A stretch of 64,000 nt of DNA from positions 95,205-159,204 of the forward strand of contig NW_004440163.1 of the NCBI RefSeq assembly GCF_000330505.1. The letters run 5' to 3'. This DNA comes from Entamoeba invadens IP1. Lineage: Eukaryota > Evosea > Mastigamoebida > Endamoebidae. Position numbers and translations under genes: made by a program. The notes beneath the pieces were generated by a model that ran no database searches, was not told where the DNA came from, and worked only from the letters and a program-made list of their open reading frames with translations. This document shows positions 1 to 10,609 of the stretch, piece by piece; positions within the stretch are counted from its first letter, which is position 1; the number at the start of each line of letters is the position of its first letter.

Positions 1-932
1 TGTGAAAATATTTTTATTCATTTTAATTTAGAACATTGATAAATTAAAAGTGTTAACTGTCATTGTTTAAGTATAATTGTTGATAATAATTATTAATAAA
101 TATTATTAAATTGGAATGAATCGTGTTCAAAACATTTTTAATGTTGAGTTTGTTTATATAAAATTGTTATTGTTTCAAATTGTTGTAGTTGATGTTGCTA
201 TTTTTGTTATTTTTACAGTTGAGATGTTTAAAGGTTGATCACCTCCAATTTATTTTTTTAATTTACCCTTCATCACCTTCTGAAGCCTTAACAAGCGGAC
301 TTTTCTTTCCCCAAAACCATTTTATTTTTTTAAAAGTTCAAATAAATGAATTTATATTATGGTCGTAACAAATATGTGCATTTGATGTTAATTTCTTTCG
401 TATATTTTACAACGACTTAGTATTTAAAAACAACTAAAAATATTTTTAAAGTAATGAAATAATATTCAACAATTAAATAAATATCACGGACTCCATGAAA
501 AACTTAACAGCACAGTAAACACAACTTTTTGGACACGATCTAGTTTAATAAAAACATGTTTTTTATTGGCATTAGGTAAGAAAAAAAAGCAAACAAATCA
601 TAAATTTCTCGGTGTTTTCATTTCAATCAACTATAATAACAAACATTTTGTTATTCTAAATATAAAGACATACCTTTTGTGTTATTATATTTTTTTTTAA
701 AATGGTTTACTAAAAATACCACATTCGCACATGACAAATTTATTTTAATAATAAAAACGACTTCTATTTTTAAAATTTGTTACCGTTTTTTGTTTTCTGT
801 CTTTCAAGTCTAAACAAGTGGTTTTTATATTATTGTTCATTGTCTTCTGATTTTGATCGTTTATTTTTAATGACAAACAAAACAAATAATGAACATTGAA
901 TTGGTATCAACTAACAAAAATTACAATGTTGA
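1..932. other. Intergenic AT-rich DNA
   Basis: No credible gene is seen on either strand. The stretch is AT-rich with many stops in all frames. The only notable word is an AACAAGTGGTTTTT stretch near 814-827, which resembles the end of the pogo-like transposon found at 57.8-62.2 kb. One isolated hit is weak evidence for a transposon remnant. Confidence 0.6.
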
Positions 933-1841
933 TTAATGTGTCAAAGTTTTTCGCGATGCGAGTCTCACAAGCTTTGGGATTTCGTCTGCGTCCTCTTCAA
1001 ACCACCTCAAAAACGAATTGAAAAAGTTGTTTCTTGTAGAAATGGTAAGTACATATGAATGGTACATATTGAACACAAGAGCCGCCATCACAAACCCAAC
1101 AAACACGTCGCATGAGTAGTGGAAATGATTGGACAAAAACACCACAAACCCAACCATTGCTGCAATCCACGATGCAACTCTTTCGTAGACTGGATTAAAA
1201 AAAGGTACTTTTTCGCAATAATATTCCCATATAAAAGCACACATCGTAAGATTTGCCGTATGTCCAGAGAAGAGTAAGTCTGCGCATGTTCTATGATATC
1301 CAAGCATGATGTAAAGTGCTTCCACAAATGGATTTCCAACCGCAGTAGAAACACACCCAGTCATCGGACACGGGAGTAATGTCGCAAACACACTGAATCC
1401 TCGCAACAAGAAGATTACTGCTTGCATAAAACAGTATCTTCTAAGAATAACCAAACGGAGGGGGGTGAACATGAACCGAATTGCTGTCGCGTAGATACAC
1501 CACTTCAAATAGTAATCCGAAATGTGTTCCGACTCAATGTGTGGGAGAACGTCAAACGCAATATCCATGAGCACAAACGGTTGGTGTTTGTACTTCCAAA
1601 ACCCTGCAATGGAGTCCGCGTATATCTGAAAGACGCTATTCCAATACCCACAGATGATCATCACAGTAACCGCCCACATCAGTTGCGAGTGCAAAAAATC
1701 ATGAAGAGTCCGGCGTGGATATTCGTAAGTCGACCAAATAAAAGCCTTAAGTGTGCTTAGTGTTCCAGAGACGTTCGCGTAGAGCCCTTTGGGGTATTCA
1801 CGGATCGGCATCAGAAGGAGTGTTCCAGTGATACAATTCAT
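933..1841 (-). CDS. Sphingomyelin-synthase-like (PAP2_C) membrane enzyme
   Basis: A 302-residue multi-span membrane protein of the sphingomyelin synthase / ceramide phosphotransferase family, expected to move a phospho-head group from a glycerophospholipid to ceramide in Golgi or plasma membrane. Seen directly: CADLLFSGHT at residues 186-195 matches the family's C-G-D-x3-S-G-H-T motif, and HFHYSCDVFVGF at about 239-250 matches H-Y-x-x-D-V. These supply the His194, His241 and Asp245 triad. Hydrophobic segments flank both motifs. The start is an ATG and no intron is evident. The actual head group (choline, ethanolamine or inositol) cannot be read from the sequence. Confidence 0.8.
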   Translation of the reverse strand: MNCITGTLLLMPIREYPKGLYANVSGTLSTLKAFIWSTYEYPRRTLHDFLHSQLMWAVTVMIICGYWNSVFQIYADSIAGFWKYKHQPFVLMDIAFDVLPHIESEHISDYYLKWCIYATAIRFMFTPLRLVILRRYCFMQAVIFLLRGFSVFATLLPCPMTGCVSTAVGNPFVEALYIMLGYHRTCADLLFSGHTANLTMCAFIWEYYCEKVPFFNPVYERVASWIAAMVGFVVFLSNHFHYSCDVFVGFVMAALVFNMYHSYVLTISTRNNFFNSFLRWFEEDADEIPKLVRLASRKTLTH

Positions 1842-2431
1842 TTTATCTTTTCCAGTTACTATCCCTTTTTATGATTAATTACCCGATTTGGTGGTATATT
1901 TTTATCTAATTTATTAATCCATATTCCATATGCTGTTTCAATAAAAGATATTGATTACTTAATTTGGTCCAAAAAATGATTTGTTTATGGAAGGAAATAT
2001 TATTGAATTTTCGGGAATAAAACCAAAAACTTTTGTTAATTTCCAAATTAGAAAAATCAATCATTTTTGACCAAAGATTTAGGAATTAAACATTATTTGT
2101 TCTTCGTGTAAATAGTAAACGATATTTCGGTTCATTTTAGAATGCAAAAAGTGACATATCGGAGATGTCATAACGTGAAAAAGAGTGAATAATGACAATT
2201 CCAAAAACATCCCATTCAATACATTATTTTATAGTAAGTTTTTTCATTAAAAAAGTAATTATAATTCATTTACTATTGTAATAAAGTAAAAACAAAGTTA
2301 TCATTTAATTATAATGTTTTATTACACCTAGTTAATTATTAAATTAATGTCATTTCTATAGTTAATAAATATTTATTATTTAAAAATATAGTTAATTTCG
2401 CCAATAAAAGAATGAAACTCATTTGATTTGC
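1842..2431. other. Intergenic
   Basis: AT-rich gap of 590 bp between the 5' end of the sphingomyelin-synthase-like gene and the 3' end of the Vps2 gene. No ORF, RNA gene or repeat is supported. Confidence 0.6.
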
Positions 2432-3214
2432 TTAAAGGTTTGCAATTCTATTGACGATATCGTCATCATCATCGTCGTCACCATCGTCGAAAGCCTTTGG
2501 TTTTGAAGATCCGGGTTGTGGAGCTTGGACCGGTTGATCATCAGCACCTTCGACTTGAACGATTTTCTTTTCTCTCACCTTTCTTGTTGCCTCCCTTCTC
2601 TCTGGGACGGGTTTCAGACCATTTTCAACGTCAAGTCCAATCTCTGTTAAGACTTTGTCGACTTCCAACTCGGTTTGTTCTTCAATGTTCTCCCCTTGGT
2701 ACGAGTCATTGACCATCTCGCCAACCATTGTAGTCTTAATCCCTAACTCATTGTTTTGTTTCTCTGTGTGTGACTTAAATGAATAATTAATTATATTTAA
2801 CCATTATAGTACAAATAGTAAAAGTAACAAACCAAAGTCATTCACGACTTTTTGCATTGCTGGGAGTTTAGTGGCTTCGTTAACCTTTCTCATTGCATTG
2901 GTAACACCAGACATTGCGTCGTTGACAGCTACCATAGATGACATTTCTGTCAGTTTCATTTTTGTTGAGTTGAGCTGGGCAACTACCGTCTGCAGTTTGT
3001 CGATTTGTTGTTTTGTTCTCACTAAATCCGCAGCCATAACCTTGACAGTGTTAGTGCGTCCAGCACGAGCCTGTTTTTTGATTTCATTTGTTAACTTAAG
3101 TTCTTCGCGTTCGAGTCGTTTGGACTCTCTTGTGATTTCACGAATTGAACGTCCTATATTCAGCTTTTGTTCACGGACAATTTCTTGAGGTGTTTTCTTG
3201 TGGAAAAACGACAT
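2432..3214 (-). CDS. ESCRT-III subunit Vps2/CHMP2 (two exons)
   Basis: Snf7-family ESCRT-III protein of about 237 residues, acting in membrane scission at endosomes and in cytokinesis. Exon 1 is 3214-2833 and exon 2 is 2763-2432, split by a 69 nt intron (2764-2832) that begins GTTTGT and ends CAG. Splicing restores the CHMP2 pattern of a V-V-N-D-F-E-K-Q segment leading into E-M-V-N-D, aligning with CHMP2A's E-F-E-R-Q...M-M-N-D. The N-terminal half has the basic helical hairpin (SFFHKKTPQEIVREQKLNI). The C-terminus has an acidic Asp run followed by DIVNRIANL, a MIM1-like end for the Vps4 MIT domain. Confidence 0.9.
2764..2832 (-). other. Intron of the Vps2/CHMP2 gene
   Basis: A 69 nt intron with the Entamoeba-type donor GTTTGT (at 2832 downward) and acceptor CAG. 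It joins in phase 1, giving GAG across the junction, and restores homology to CHMP2A. Confidence 0.85.
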
Positions 3215-3809
3215 ATTTATTGAGTTCTTAATCCTCTTTGCTTTTTTTTAGACTCCGTTTTTAGTTTTATTATTATTAATTTGTTATCTTCAACTTAGTT
3301 GAATCATATTGTTTTATAATCTTACAATATATGGTTTTTTTATTGTTATTTTATTATTATTGTATAGTTTTTATTTATTATTGTTAAATTCTTTTTTTAA
3401 ATTATTATTATAATTATTAAAACAATATTCTTTTTTGGATTAAAAGATATTATATTATACTATAATATATAGTTAATACTGTCTAGTAAAATATATAATT
3501 GTAAAAATTAATATAATAATGCATTATAAATAGATTATTAAACTATTTCAAATGAAAAATAAACTAAATATTTATTAAAATGACTAACAGAAGACTGAAA
3601 AACGACAAAACACCTTATAACTAACATATTAACATAAGTATTGCAAAAACACCTAAACGATTAGTATTTAAATACTATAAACAAAGAACACATTTACCAT
3701 AACACAAGAATGTCTACACATAAGTTCTGAAATATTCCAAATGAGAACTACAAAACACCAACAAAAAAGATTGCAGTTTTAGAAGGAAATTTTGAACTGT
3801 AAAAAAACA
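3215..3809. other. Intergenic, divergent promoters
   Basis: About 595 bp between the divergent Vps2 and PDI-like genes, so it should hold both promoters. It is extremely AT-rich with long A/T runs. A GAAC word, an element known in Entamoeba promoters, occurs near 3744, about 65 bp before the PDI-like ATG. Confidence 0.5.
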
Positions 3810-5531
3810 ATGTTCCTGTTTCTCTTTCTAATTGCATGTCATGGTGCAGTCACTCAGGTCCGTCCCGAAGAAATATCTTCGTTTGTAAATTCGACAAAGT
3901 TCACATTTTTGTGTTTTTCAGGTGAGAAGGAGCTACGCGAGTTAGAGAAGCGAATGGAAAAGATGTCGAAGAACTTCCAAGAAGTTACTTTTGGTATTAT
4001 TAAAGCAGATTTGGAGAGAGATATAGAAAAAGGGTACAGCATCACATCGACTCCGTCTTTCATTTTACAGCGCCCAGGCTACCAAAAACGGTTTTACTAT
4101 GACGAGTGGAATGCGGGCACAATATATGAATTTTTGAGAGAAGGCACAACGCCAGTCACTGTTAAGATTGAAGCCAAACAAGTTGAGGACCTTCTTCGTG
4201 CAGAACCTGCCGAAAAGCAAGAGAAGGGCAAAGGCAAGAAGAAAGAAAAAAATCCGAAGCCAAAGTCGTTTTTTATTTTAGTCACAAATTCAACACAACA
4301 AGACGTCGTCGACAGATACACAGCAATTGCAGATGAATTGAAGTTAAGCACAGAAGACGTGTTTTACACTTCAGAAGGTGAGTTCAAATTGTATCACTCC
4401 AATGATGAAGGACTTGTCGAGTGGAAAGGACAAGACATGGCATGGTGGATGAATGTTGTAGTCTTCCCACTCTTCGACCGACTCGATGATGACATGGCTG
4501 ATCTGTTGGATTACCCACACAACCTTCCAGTCTTCTGGTTCTTCTCCGATAAAAAGCATATGAAAAAAGAAGAGAAGACTGTGTTTGTCAACCTTGCACA
4601 GAAATACCGAATGCGAATGCTCTTCTTATATGTCAGAAAAGACGACGTGCAACTCTCTCTTTATGGACAAAACAAAACCAAAACTGCGACAATTTTGCAC
4701 CAAAATGGAAGAACGATGTACCCACTGAAAAGTGGAGAAAACATCACTTCGATTGAAGAAGACATTGAAAAGTTCTTTAAAAATGAGTTGACGCCTTTAG
4801 TGCGGTCGTCGAACAAAAACGAGACAATTAGTGGTGTAACTGCTACCAAGTTAACAAGAAATGAATGGACTGAAACGTTGAAAAACAACTCAAAACTCGT
4901 GTTGTTCATCGTCGATTCAACAAAATTCATCAGATCAATTTTGCAAAGAGAGGGTGCGGCCTTTGTCAACAGAACAGTCAACGTGACTGCTTTTAAAAGT
5001 TTTTGGATCGACACTGAAGAAGATGACATTCCAGTCGAAATCAATTTCACGACACTTCCAAGCGTTTTGTTGTTTGAGAATGGCGAAGTTGTTTTAACGC
5101 ATGAAGGTAGATACACACAGAATGAGTTGGTTGATGAAGTGAAAACGAAGTGGGAGTTTGAACCACTACCAGAAATCCCAGAGGATCAATTGCCAAAAAT
5201 CTTAGAAGAGGCAGAAGACATCGAAGACTTTGAAGAAGACAACGAAGAAGAACAAAATGAAAGTGATAATGAAGAAAAGGTAGTGCTTACCTATGAAGAA
5301 GTCAAAGAACTTTTGAAGGACAAATTTGTCATGGAAACGTTGAACGAAATAAACTGGAAAAAGTTATTTAAGTTAGGAAAGGACTTCAATCCAAATGATG
5401 AAAAGTCGATTAAAAAGTTAATGAAAGATGAGACATTTATGGGACTGATTGGGCCATTTTATAAGGAAGTCAAAGATATCAAGGAAGGAAAGAACGTTAA
5501 AAAGCACAGCAGACAAAAAGACGAGCTTTAA
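3810..5531 (+). CDS. KDEL-tailed thioredoxin-fold ER protein, no CXXC
   Basis: ER-lumen protein of 573 residues related to protein disulfide isomerase. The frame is open from 3792, but that codon is TTG; the ATG at 3810 begins directly with a signal peptide (MFLFLFLIACHGAVTQ). The protein ends in KDEL, the ER retrieval signal. The first thioredoxin-like module (about residues 20-130) has the motif order FLCFSGEKELRELEKR where PDI has a CGHC site, so only one Cys is left. A second thioredoxin-like module lies around residues 350-460. A lysine-rich linker is at about 185-205 and an acidic Glu/Asp stretch at about 460-490. Likely a non-redox chaperone or adaptor like ERp27/ERp44 rather than an oxidoreductase; that role is inferred. 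Confidence 0.75.
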   Translation: MFLFLFLIACHGAVTQVRPEEISSFVNSTKFTFLCFSGEKELRELEKRMEKMSKNFQEVTFGIIKADLERDIEKGYSITSTPSFILQRPGYQKRFYYDEWNAGTIYEFLREGTTPVTVKIEAKQVEDLLRAEPAEKQEKGKGKKKEKNPKPKSFFILVTNSTQQDVVDRYTAIADELKLSTEDVFYTSEGEFKLYHSNDEGLVEWKGQDMAWWMNVVVFPLFDRLDDDMADLLDYPHNLPVFWFFSDKKHMKKEEKTVFVNLAQKYRMRMLFLYVRKDDVQLSLYGQNKTKTATILHQNGRTMYPLKSGENITSIEEDIEKFFKNELTPLVRSSNKNETISGVTATKLTRNEWTETLKNNSKLVLFIVDSTKFIRSILQREGAAFVNRTVNVTAFKSFWIDTEEDDIPVEINFTTLPSVLLFENGEVVLTHEGRYTQNELVDEVKTKWEFEPLPEIPEDQLPKILEEAEDIEDFEEDNEEEQNESDNEEKVVLTYEEVKELLKDKFVMETLNEINWKKLFKLGKDFNPNDEKSIKKLMKDETFMGLIGPFYKEVKDIKEGKNVKKHSRQKDEL

Positions 5532-5667
5532 GCAAATGGTGTTTCACTTCATTGTACTCAATAAAACAAATTCTATAATATTAAATTGTAATATTATTAA
5601 TATAACTAGTACGATAAAAAACAAAATGAAAATAAAATAACTGAATTTTAATAGTGAACCAAATCAA

Positions 5668-6909
5668 TCATTTCTTAGATTCTTCATCGTGGTCGAGCAA
5701 TGACTCCTTCTCTTTTGGAGTGGCTGGAGTTTTAGCAGCGTCAAGGTTAGAATAATCGAAGAATGGAGCGGCGATACGCAAGTAGCCGTTGTATAAGAAG
5801 AGACCTTCGAGCAAGAAGAAGAACCCAGCCAATTGCAAGTAAGACCAGTCGTTCCATGACTCTCCAAGAGGCGATGTGTCGTCGACAAAGCAGCCAATGA
5901 TGAGCTGAACAATCCAAATGCAAGCAGTTCTCAACCCCTCGAGAATAGTACGGATGACAGCAGATGAGACAAGTGTGACAAACATACCAAACAAGTTGTA
6001 TGCCAAAATGACAATTGAGTAGACTATGCACAACCCAAGAATCTGTGGCGATTTCACCAACATGTAGAACGTGTCGGTGGTCGACTCGTAGACACCAGAC
6101 CCAGCACTTGGTGGGATTGCGTATTGAACAAGCATCAAGCAGATTCCTGAACAGATGAGTCCACCCCACATCCCTTCCAACCCAACAATAAGAATTGGAT
6201 CAACAGCAGCATTCTTCAACAAGAACTCTTCGATGACAATTTGTGACGCTTGGATGACTTGAGCGACAATAACAAGGCAAATACCAATGACCATCAAGTA
6301 TGTCTCGACAGATCCCTTTTCACTGGCATCACCATACACATCTTCTACAACAATTGGGTCTTTGACGGGCGCCATCAAGCACGAGAATGCAACAACCACA
6401 AGTGCAAATGCGACAAATGCAACACCAACCCACTGATACGCACGTACTTGTCTTCTCAAGAAGACTTTTGTGAAGATGGCAGAGAAGATGGTCATAGACC
6501 CTCTCAACATTTGCCAAATTGAAGCTGGAATCCAAAGCAATCCAACGTTACTGAGTGCAGTTGCCAACAAATCGCAACATGCTGGAATTGCAACAATCAA
6601 ATAAGTGTAGATTGGACTTTGTTTGTTAGTTGGCTTTCCACTCTCAGCACTCTCTTTTGCGTCTTCAACGATTGGATGTTTCTTTCTCCAGAAGTGCATG
6701 AACAAGTGTTTTCCTTCAAACACAAACAAACACCCAAACATCCCTACAAACATCATCTCAGTCTGGAACCATGGCTTCTCAAAGGCGTGAACATCACCCG
6801 CAAGACCTTCACCCTCTATCGAGAAAATCAACTTCTGGAAGACAACAGTGCAGGTACCAAAGGTAAGCATACCCGCTATCACAATCGCTGTGACTAACAC
6901 CGACGCCAT
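5668..6909 (-). CDS. SLC35F6-like drug/metabolite superfamily transporter
   Basis: Protein of 413 residues with about ten hydrophobic segments, closest by eye to the SLC35F6 (C2orf18/TANGO9) branch of the nucleotide-sugar-transporter-like DMT superfamily. Family-type signs are the N-terminal GMLTFGTCTVVFQK segment, FxxEM after a loop containing FEKPWFQTE, and the central IPACCDLLATALSNVGLLWIPAS segment, which is typical of this clan. The tail is charged (KEKESLLDHDEESKK) with a dileucine in an acidic context, suggesting endosomal or lysosomal sorting. ATG start; no intron seen. The substrate is unknown. Confidence 0.8.
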   Translation of the reverse strand: MASVLVTAIVIAGMLTFGTCTVVFQKLIFSIEGEGLAGDVHAFEKPWFQTEMMFVGMFGCLFVFEGKHLFMHFWRKKHPIVEDAKESAESGKPTNKQSPIYTYLIVAIPACCDLLATALSNVGLLWIPASIWQMLRGSMTIFSAIFTKVFLRRQVRAYQWVGVAFVAFALVVVAFSCLMAPVKDPIVVEDVYGDASEKGSVETYLMVIGICLVIVAQVIQASQIVIEEFLLKNAAVDPILIVGLEGMWGGLICSGICLMLVQYAIPPSAGSGVYESTTDTFYMLVKSPQILGLCIVYSIVILAYNLFGMFVTLVSSAVIRTILEGLRTACIWIVQLIIGCFVDDTSPLGESWNDWSYLQLAGFFFLLEGLFLYNGYLRIAAPFFDYSNLDAAKTPATPKEKESLLDHDEESKK

Positions 6910-7626
6910 CGCAACTTAGTCTTTTCCAGTTTCAAATGCCTTTTTACTCCTCGAAACTTCGCTTTCTTTCGATTTCGTGAAGAAAGTGGAAAGAAGAGGG
7001 AAGCACAGACGAAGGATCTTAGGCGTTTTGGGCGGCGTTCTCCCGACTTCTTTTTATTCGTTTGATAGCTAGGGTAAATTATATTATAAACTATAGTTGT
7101 TGATGTTAAAACATCTAGTATCCCCTTTTCGATTTTTGAATGATTAAATAAAAGGCAGGATTATTCCATACATTTCAAATAAACAATAAAACATATGGAT
7201 TTTGTTGTATCATTTCGGGAAAACAAGCCAATTGATTTTTTAAATGATTATTTTTATTAAAAAGATCGAAATACAAATTCCACTTTATCGTTTCATAAAA
7301 AATTTGATACTTACAATTTGTAGTATATTTTTAATTATAATAAAAGCCTGAATGTATGTAATAATAACTACATGTTTTTATTATCTATATATAATTAATA
7401 GTTAAATCCATTGCTTTCTTTTATTTTATACAAGTAAATATGGTGCGACAATCAACATTTTATATACACTTTGTAGATGCGATTTTTATTTTAAAAAATT
7501 AATATTAAAAATACCATTAAAACGAGAAAAAATTTGTTACCTGTTTCTTTAGGATTTCCCGATACTAATATTCTTTGTAATATGTGTGGGCCAAAGTCTA
7601 ATCTCAAATAACAAAAGAAATTTGTT
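6910..7626. other. Intergenic
   Basis: About 717 bp upstream of the transporter gene and downstream of the serpin gene. A more GC-rich patch at about 6950-7045 probably belongs to the transporter's promoter or leader; the rest is AT-rich. No gene is supported. Confidence 0.5.
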
Positions 7627-8730
7627 TTATTCAGTGAACTTTGGTGTTGTGCACTTTCCAAAGAAAATTGGGAGTGAGTGTGGATCAACAATCACAAAGA
7701 AGAACGGCTTGTTGATGATCACATCCTCTGGAATTTCAATTTCTAGAGAAAGACAGTCGCATACAATAGCCGTTGCCGCTGTTGCCACAGTGCCCTTTTC
7801 GTCGACTTTTATGATTGCTTTGTGAATTACATCAGAGACAGCAATTCCAGTGTCTGTGACGCCTTTGAAGTCAGCCTGTGGTGTGAATGGGATTGTCAAG
7901 CCAAGATTGATCAAGTCTTTCTTGACAGAACCGCCCCACTCGATTGAATACTTTGGCATTTTCAACAATCTTTTCTTTGACGGAGCATTGAAAACGTCGC
8001 TGACAATGTTGTGGACATTCTTGTACTCTTTTGCTTGTTCGAAAGCGGCCATGTTTTTTGGCATGACCACAACCATCGAAAAGTTAGCATTGTATGGGAC
8101 TTTCACTGCTGTGTATTCTTCATTGAAAACAGCTTGAAACTTGTCGTTGATTTCCATTGCAGCAACAACACCAACATCTTTGAAATTGAGTTCAGCTGTC
8201 TCGAAAGGTGTTGTCCACTCCCCTTTGAAATAAATTGTGTTGACAAGAACAGCAATTGTGTCGCTTGTAACAGACCCAGACGACAACAGTTCTGTTATCA
8301 ACCCACCAGTCTTTTCCATCACCACAGCGTTGATTTGTGCACGTGCACTTTCTGGGCTATTTGAGAAATCAACCTTGTCAACAACAGCATCAAGCTTCTT
8401 CACAGCAGCAATGTACGCATCTTTGAATTGAACACTTTGCTCTGCCCATATCGAGTTGAACAGTTCATACTTCGTTGTGTTGTTTTCCTTGGGAGGTGCT
8501 GCAATCAAGGCAATCAACTCATACAATTCGGGGGTGTCCAATTTGTCAAAGCCAAACACCTTCTCTAGCTGCTTCTTCGTTTCTGCCATCGAACCAACAT
8601 ACAACAACAGAAACGCCACAAAGATCGAGTGCGTTGAAAACACAATGTCTTTGGCATCTACTTCAGTCTCGTAGAAATTTAAGCATAAATCATACAGCGA
8701 TTGTTCGAGTTTTTCTGTTGATAAAGACAT
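7627..8730 (-). CDS. Serpin (serine protease inhibitor family)
   Basis: Complete serpin of 367 residues with no signal peptide, so probably cytosolic or non-classically secreted. Conserved serpin pieces are visible: N-S-I-W near 92-95, VLVNTIYFKGEWTTPF at about 161-176, and the C-terminal KPFFFVIVDP....IFFGKCTTP. The reactive-centre hinge at 311-320 (E-K-G-T-V-A-T-A-A-T) meets the small-residue rule for inhibitory serpins. By the standard 17-residue spacing P1-P1' falls at Leu327-Ser328, which would favour chymotrypsin- or cathepsin-G-like targets (inference). An inhibitory serpin is known in E. histolytica. A GAAC word lies about 13 bp upstream of the ATG. Confidence 0.92.
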   Translation of the reverse strand: MSLSTEKLEQSLYDLCLNFYETEVDAKDIVFSTHSIFVAFLLLYVGSMAETKKQLEKVFGFDKLDTPELYELIALIAAPPKENNTTKYELFNSIWAEQSVQFKDAYIAAVKKLDAVVDKVDFSNSPESARAQINAVVMEKTGGLITELLSSGSVTSDTIAVLVNTIYFKGEWTTPFETAELNFKDVGVVAAMEINDKFQAVFNEEYTAVKVPYNANFSMVVVMPKNMAAFEQAKEYKNVHNIVSDVFNAPSKKRLLKMPKYSIEWGGSVKKDLINLGLTIPFTPQADFKGVTDTGIAVSDVIHKAIIKVDEKGTVATAATAIVCDCLSLEIEIPEDVIINKPFFFVIVDPHSLPIFFGKCTTPKFTE

Positions 8731-9024
8731 TTCCTTTGAGGTTCTAGTTTTTACGTTTTGATTTCAAAATTTGTAAATAAAAATCAAATCATTGTTTTTC
8801 TATTTATAATTTTTAATTAAAATAAATATATTTTACTATATTTTAGAATTTGTTTTTAACACCAAGTTTTCAAAGTGTTAATGAATTAGTTCTATGTAAA
8901 GTTCCATCTCATTTTGAACTTCATAAAGCGATATTTGTAATGCACAAACGTTACAAATTGGAAAACAACCAGAAAATGAAAGGAAAAATTACTTTTAAAT
9001 CACTAAGATCGTCTTAGACACTGT

Positions 9025-10080
9025 TCATTTTTTGATCACCATTGTCTGGTCATCGTCAGACTCATCAGTTCCATCCTCGTCTCCGCTTTCTTCATCCTCC
9101 TCGTCCTCTTCCTCATCATTTTCCTCTTCATCTCCTTCCTCGTCGTCTTCCTCATCAGGCTCAAGTGCGGCTTTTCTTGATCCGGCCTCTTTGATTCCTT
9201 CCATCTCCTTTTCAATCAAGTCCGTGATTCTCTTTCTATTTCCGTTTGGCTTCATGAACTCGCATTTCAACATCTCCAACGCTGGAGGTCTTTTTTTGTA
9301 GTCCTTAATGCAGCACAACGCGATGAATTGGTTAAACGCGGGTGTAGCGTCGTCTGGTGTCATCAACTTGGGTGGTGGTGCGTTTGGAATCATGAAAATG
9401 GCTCTCATCGCGTGCAACTCTGCGTGTGGAGGTCTTCCGTCGAACATTTCAATAGCGGTGATACCGACAGACCAGATGTCTGCAAGTTGGTTGTGGCCAG
9501 TTTCGAGAATAATTTCCGGGGGCATCCAGTACGGTGTACCAATCATTGTCTTTTGCAGCTTATTTGTCGCGCCCATTTTTGTTGACACACCGAAGTCCGC
9601 AAGCTTCGACACGCCGTCGTCGGACACCAAAATGTTAGCTGCTTTAATGTCTCTGTGAATCATTTTCATCTGATGGAGATATGAAAGTCCATGAAGAACG
9701 TCCTTTAAGATGATTTGAATTTCTCTTTCGTCCAATGTTGCATTTAAGATGTGCATGATATCTGAGACACTTCCAGCTCCACAGATTTCCATAACAATCC
9801 ACAGACTGTTATCGTGGAAAAAGTGTCCGAAAAATCGAACGATATAATCCGTGTTGCACTGTTTCATCAACTCAATTTCTTTCTCTATATCAGTAGTGTC
9901 GCCATCTATTTTCACGGTCTTAACTGCAGCGTGTGTGCCAGTTGGTACATGGATGGCATGAAAGACTGAACCATAAGATCCTTCTCCAAGGCTTTCAACT
10001 GTTTTAAAGTCTTTGTAGCACTCACCGTTCCATGGAACCTTTTGCATCTGTTGGATTTGGACCCGTGTTGGTGTCGTCAT
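9025..10080 (-). CDS. Ste20/MST-type (germinal-centre kinase) Ser/Thr kinase
   Basis: Protein kinase of 351 residues. The catalytic domain fills about residues 24-290: Gly loop GEGSYGSV 32-39, Lys54 in AAVKTVK, HRDIKAAN 142-149, DFG 162-164, and the Ste20 signature GTPYWMPPEII from 181 (usual GTPxWMAPE, here MPPE). The tail from about 300 is a long Glu/Asp run rather than the SARAH domain of MST/Hippo kinases. All catalytic residues are present, so it should be active. ATG start at 10080. The antisense poly-Ser frame over the acidic tail is a shadow. Confidence 0.92.
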   Translation of the reverse strand: MTTPTRVQIQQMQKVPWNGECYKDFKTVESLGEGSYGSVFHAIHVPTGTHAAVKTVKIDGDTTDIEKEIELMKQCNTDYIVRFFGHFFHDNSLWIVMEICGAGSVSDIMHILNATLDEREIQIILKDVLHGLSYLHQMKMIHRDIKAANILVSDDGVSKLADFGVSTKMGATNKLQKTMIGTPYWMPPEIILETGHNQLADIWSVGITAIEMFDGRPPHAELHAMRAIFMIPNAPPPKLMTPDDATPAFNQFIALCCIKDYKKRPPALEMLKCEFMKPNGNRKRITDLIEKEMEGIKEAGSRKAALEPDEEDDEEGDEEENDEEEDEEDEESGDEDGTDESDDDQTMVIKK

Positions 10081-10609
10081 TTATCTGAATTTTGGAGTTC
10101 CTTTTTTCTTTTTCAAGTTTGAAAACGAGTTTATACCAAAAGATAGTTTTTTATTGTTTTTTTATTGTTTTATTTTACTATTTTTTTTCTGTGTTTTTTT
10201 AGTGTTTACAAATTTATTTCAAACTTGGATTGTATTTGGAAAATTGAGAAATTATCAACTTCAACATTTTTTATTATTTAATAGGATAGAATGAATATAT
10301 TAAGTATGGTTTAATGTACCTATTATCGTAATAAGATTTCAAACGAATAAATGAGAGAGTGACAACTTTTTAAAGTTTTTCAATAATCACTAACTTTATC
10401 ATGTGAAAATTTTTAATACAAACAACAAGTTATAAAGATGCAACATCTTTATATTAAAACATTAATATAAAAAGTATTATTTAATTAATTAAATTAATAT
10501 TTTTATTTTTCTTGTATTTTTTTTATTACATTATTTATATTGAAATTATAATATAATTTTATTATATTTTTAAAATTTGTTAAATTCATAAAACTATAAC
10601 TTATTACCA
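10081..10609. other. Intergenic, divergent promoters
   Basis: About 530 bp between the divergent Ste20 kinase and CTU2-like genes. Long T runs and AT-only stretches; no gene or repeat is supported. Confidence 0.5.

Noticed and set aside
3792..3809. TTG start for the PDI-like protein
   Set aside because: The ATG at 3810 opens directly into the signal peptide; a TTG start would put charged residues in front of it.
9032..9301. Poly-Ser frame on the plus strand
   Set aside because: Exact antisense shadow of the Asp/Glu tail of the Ste20 kinase.
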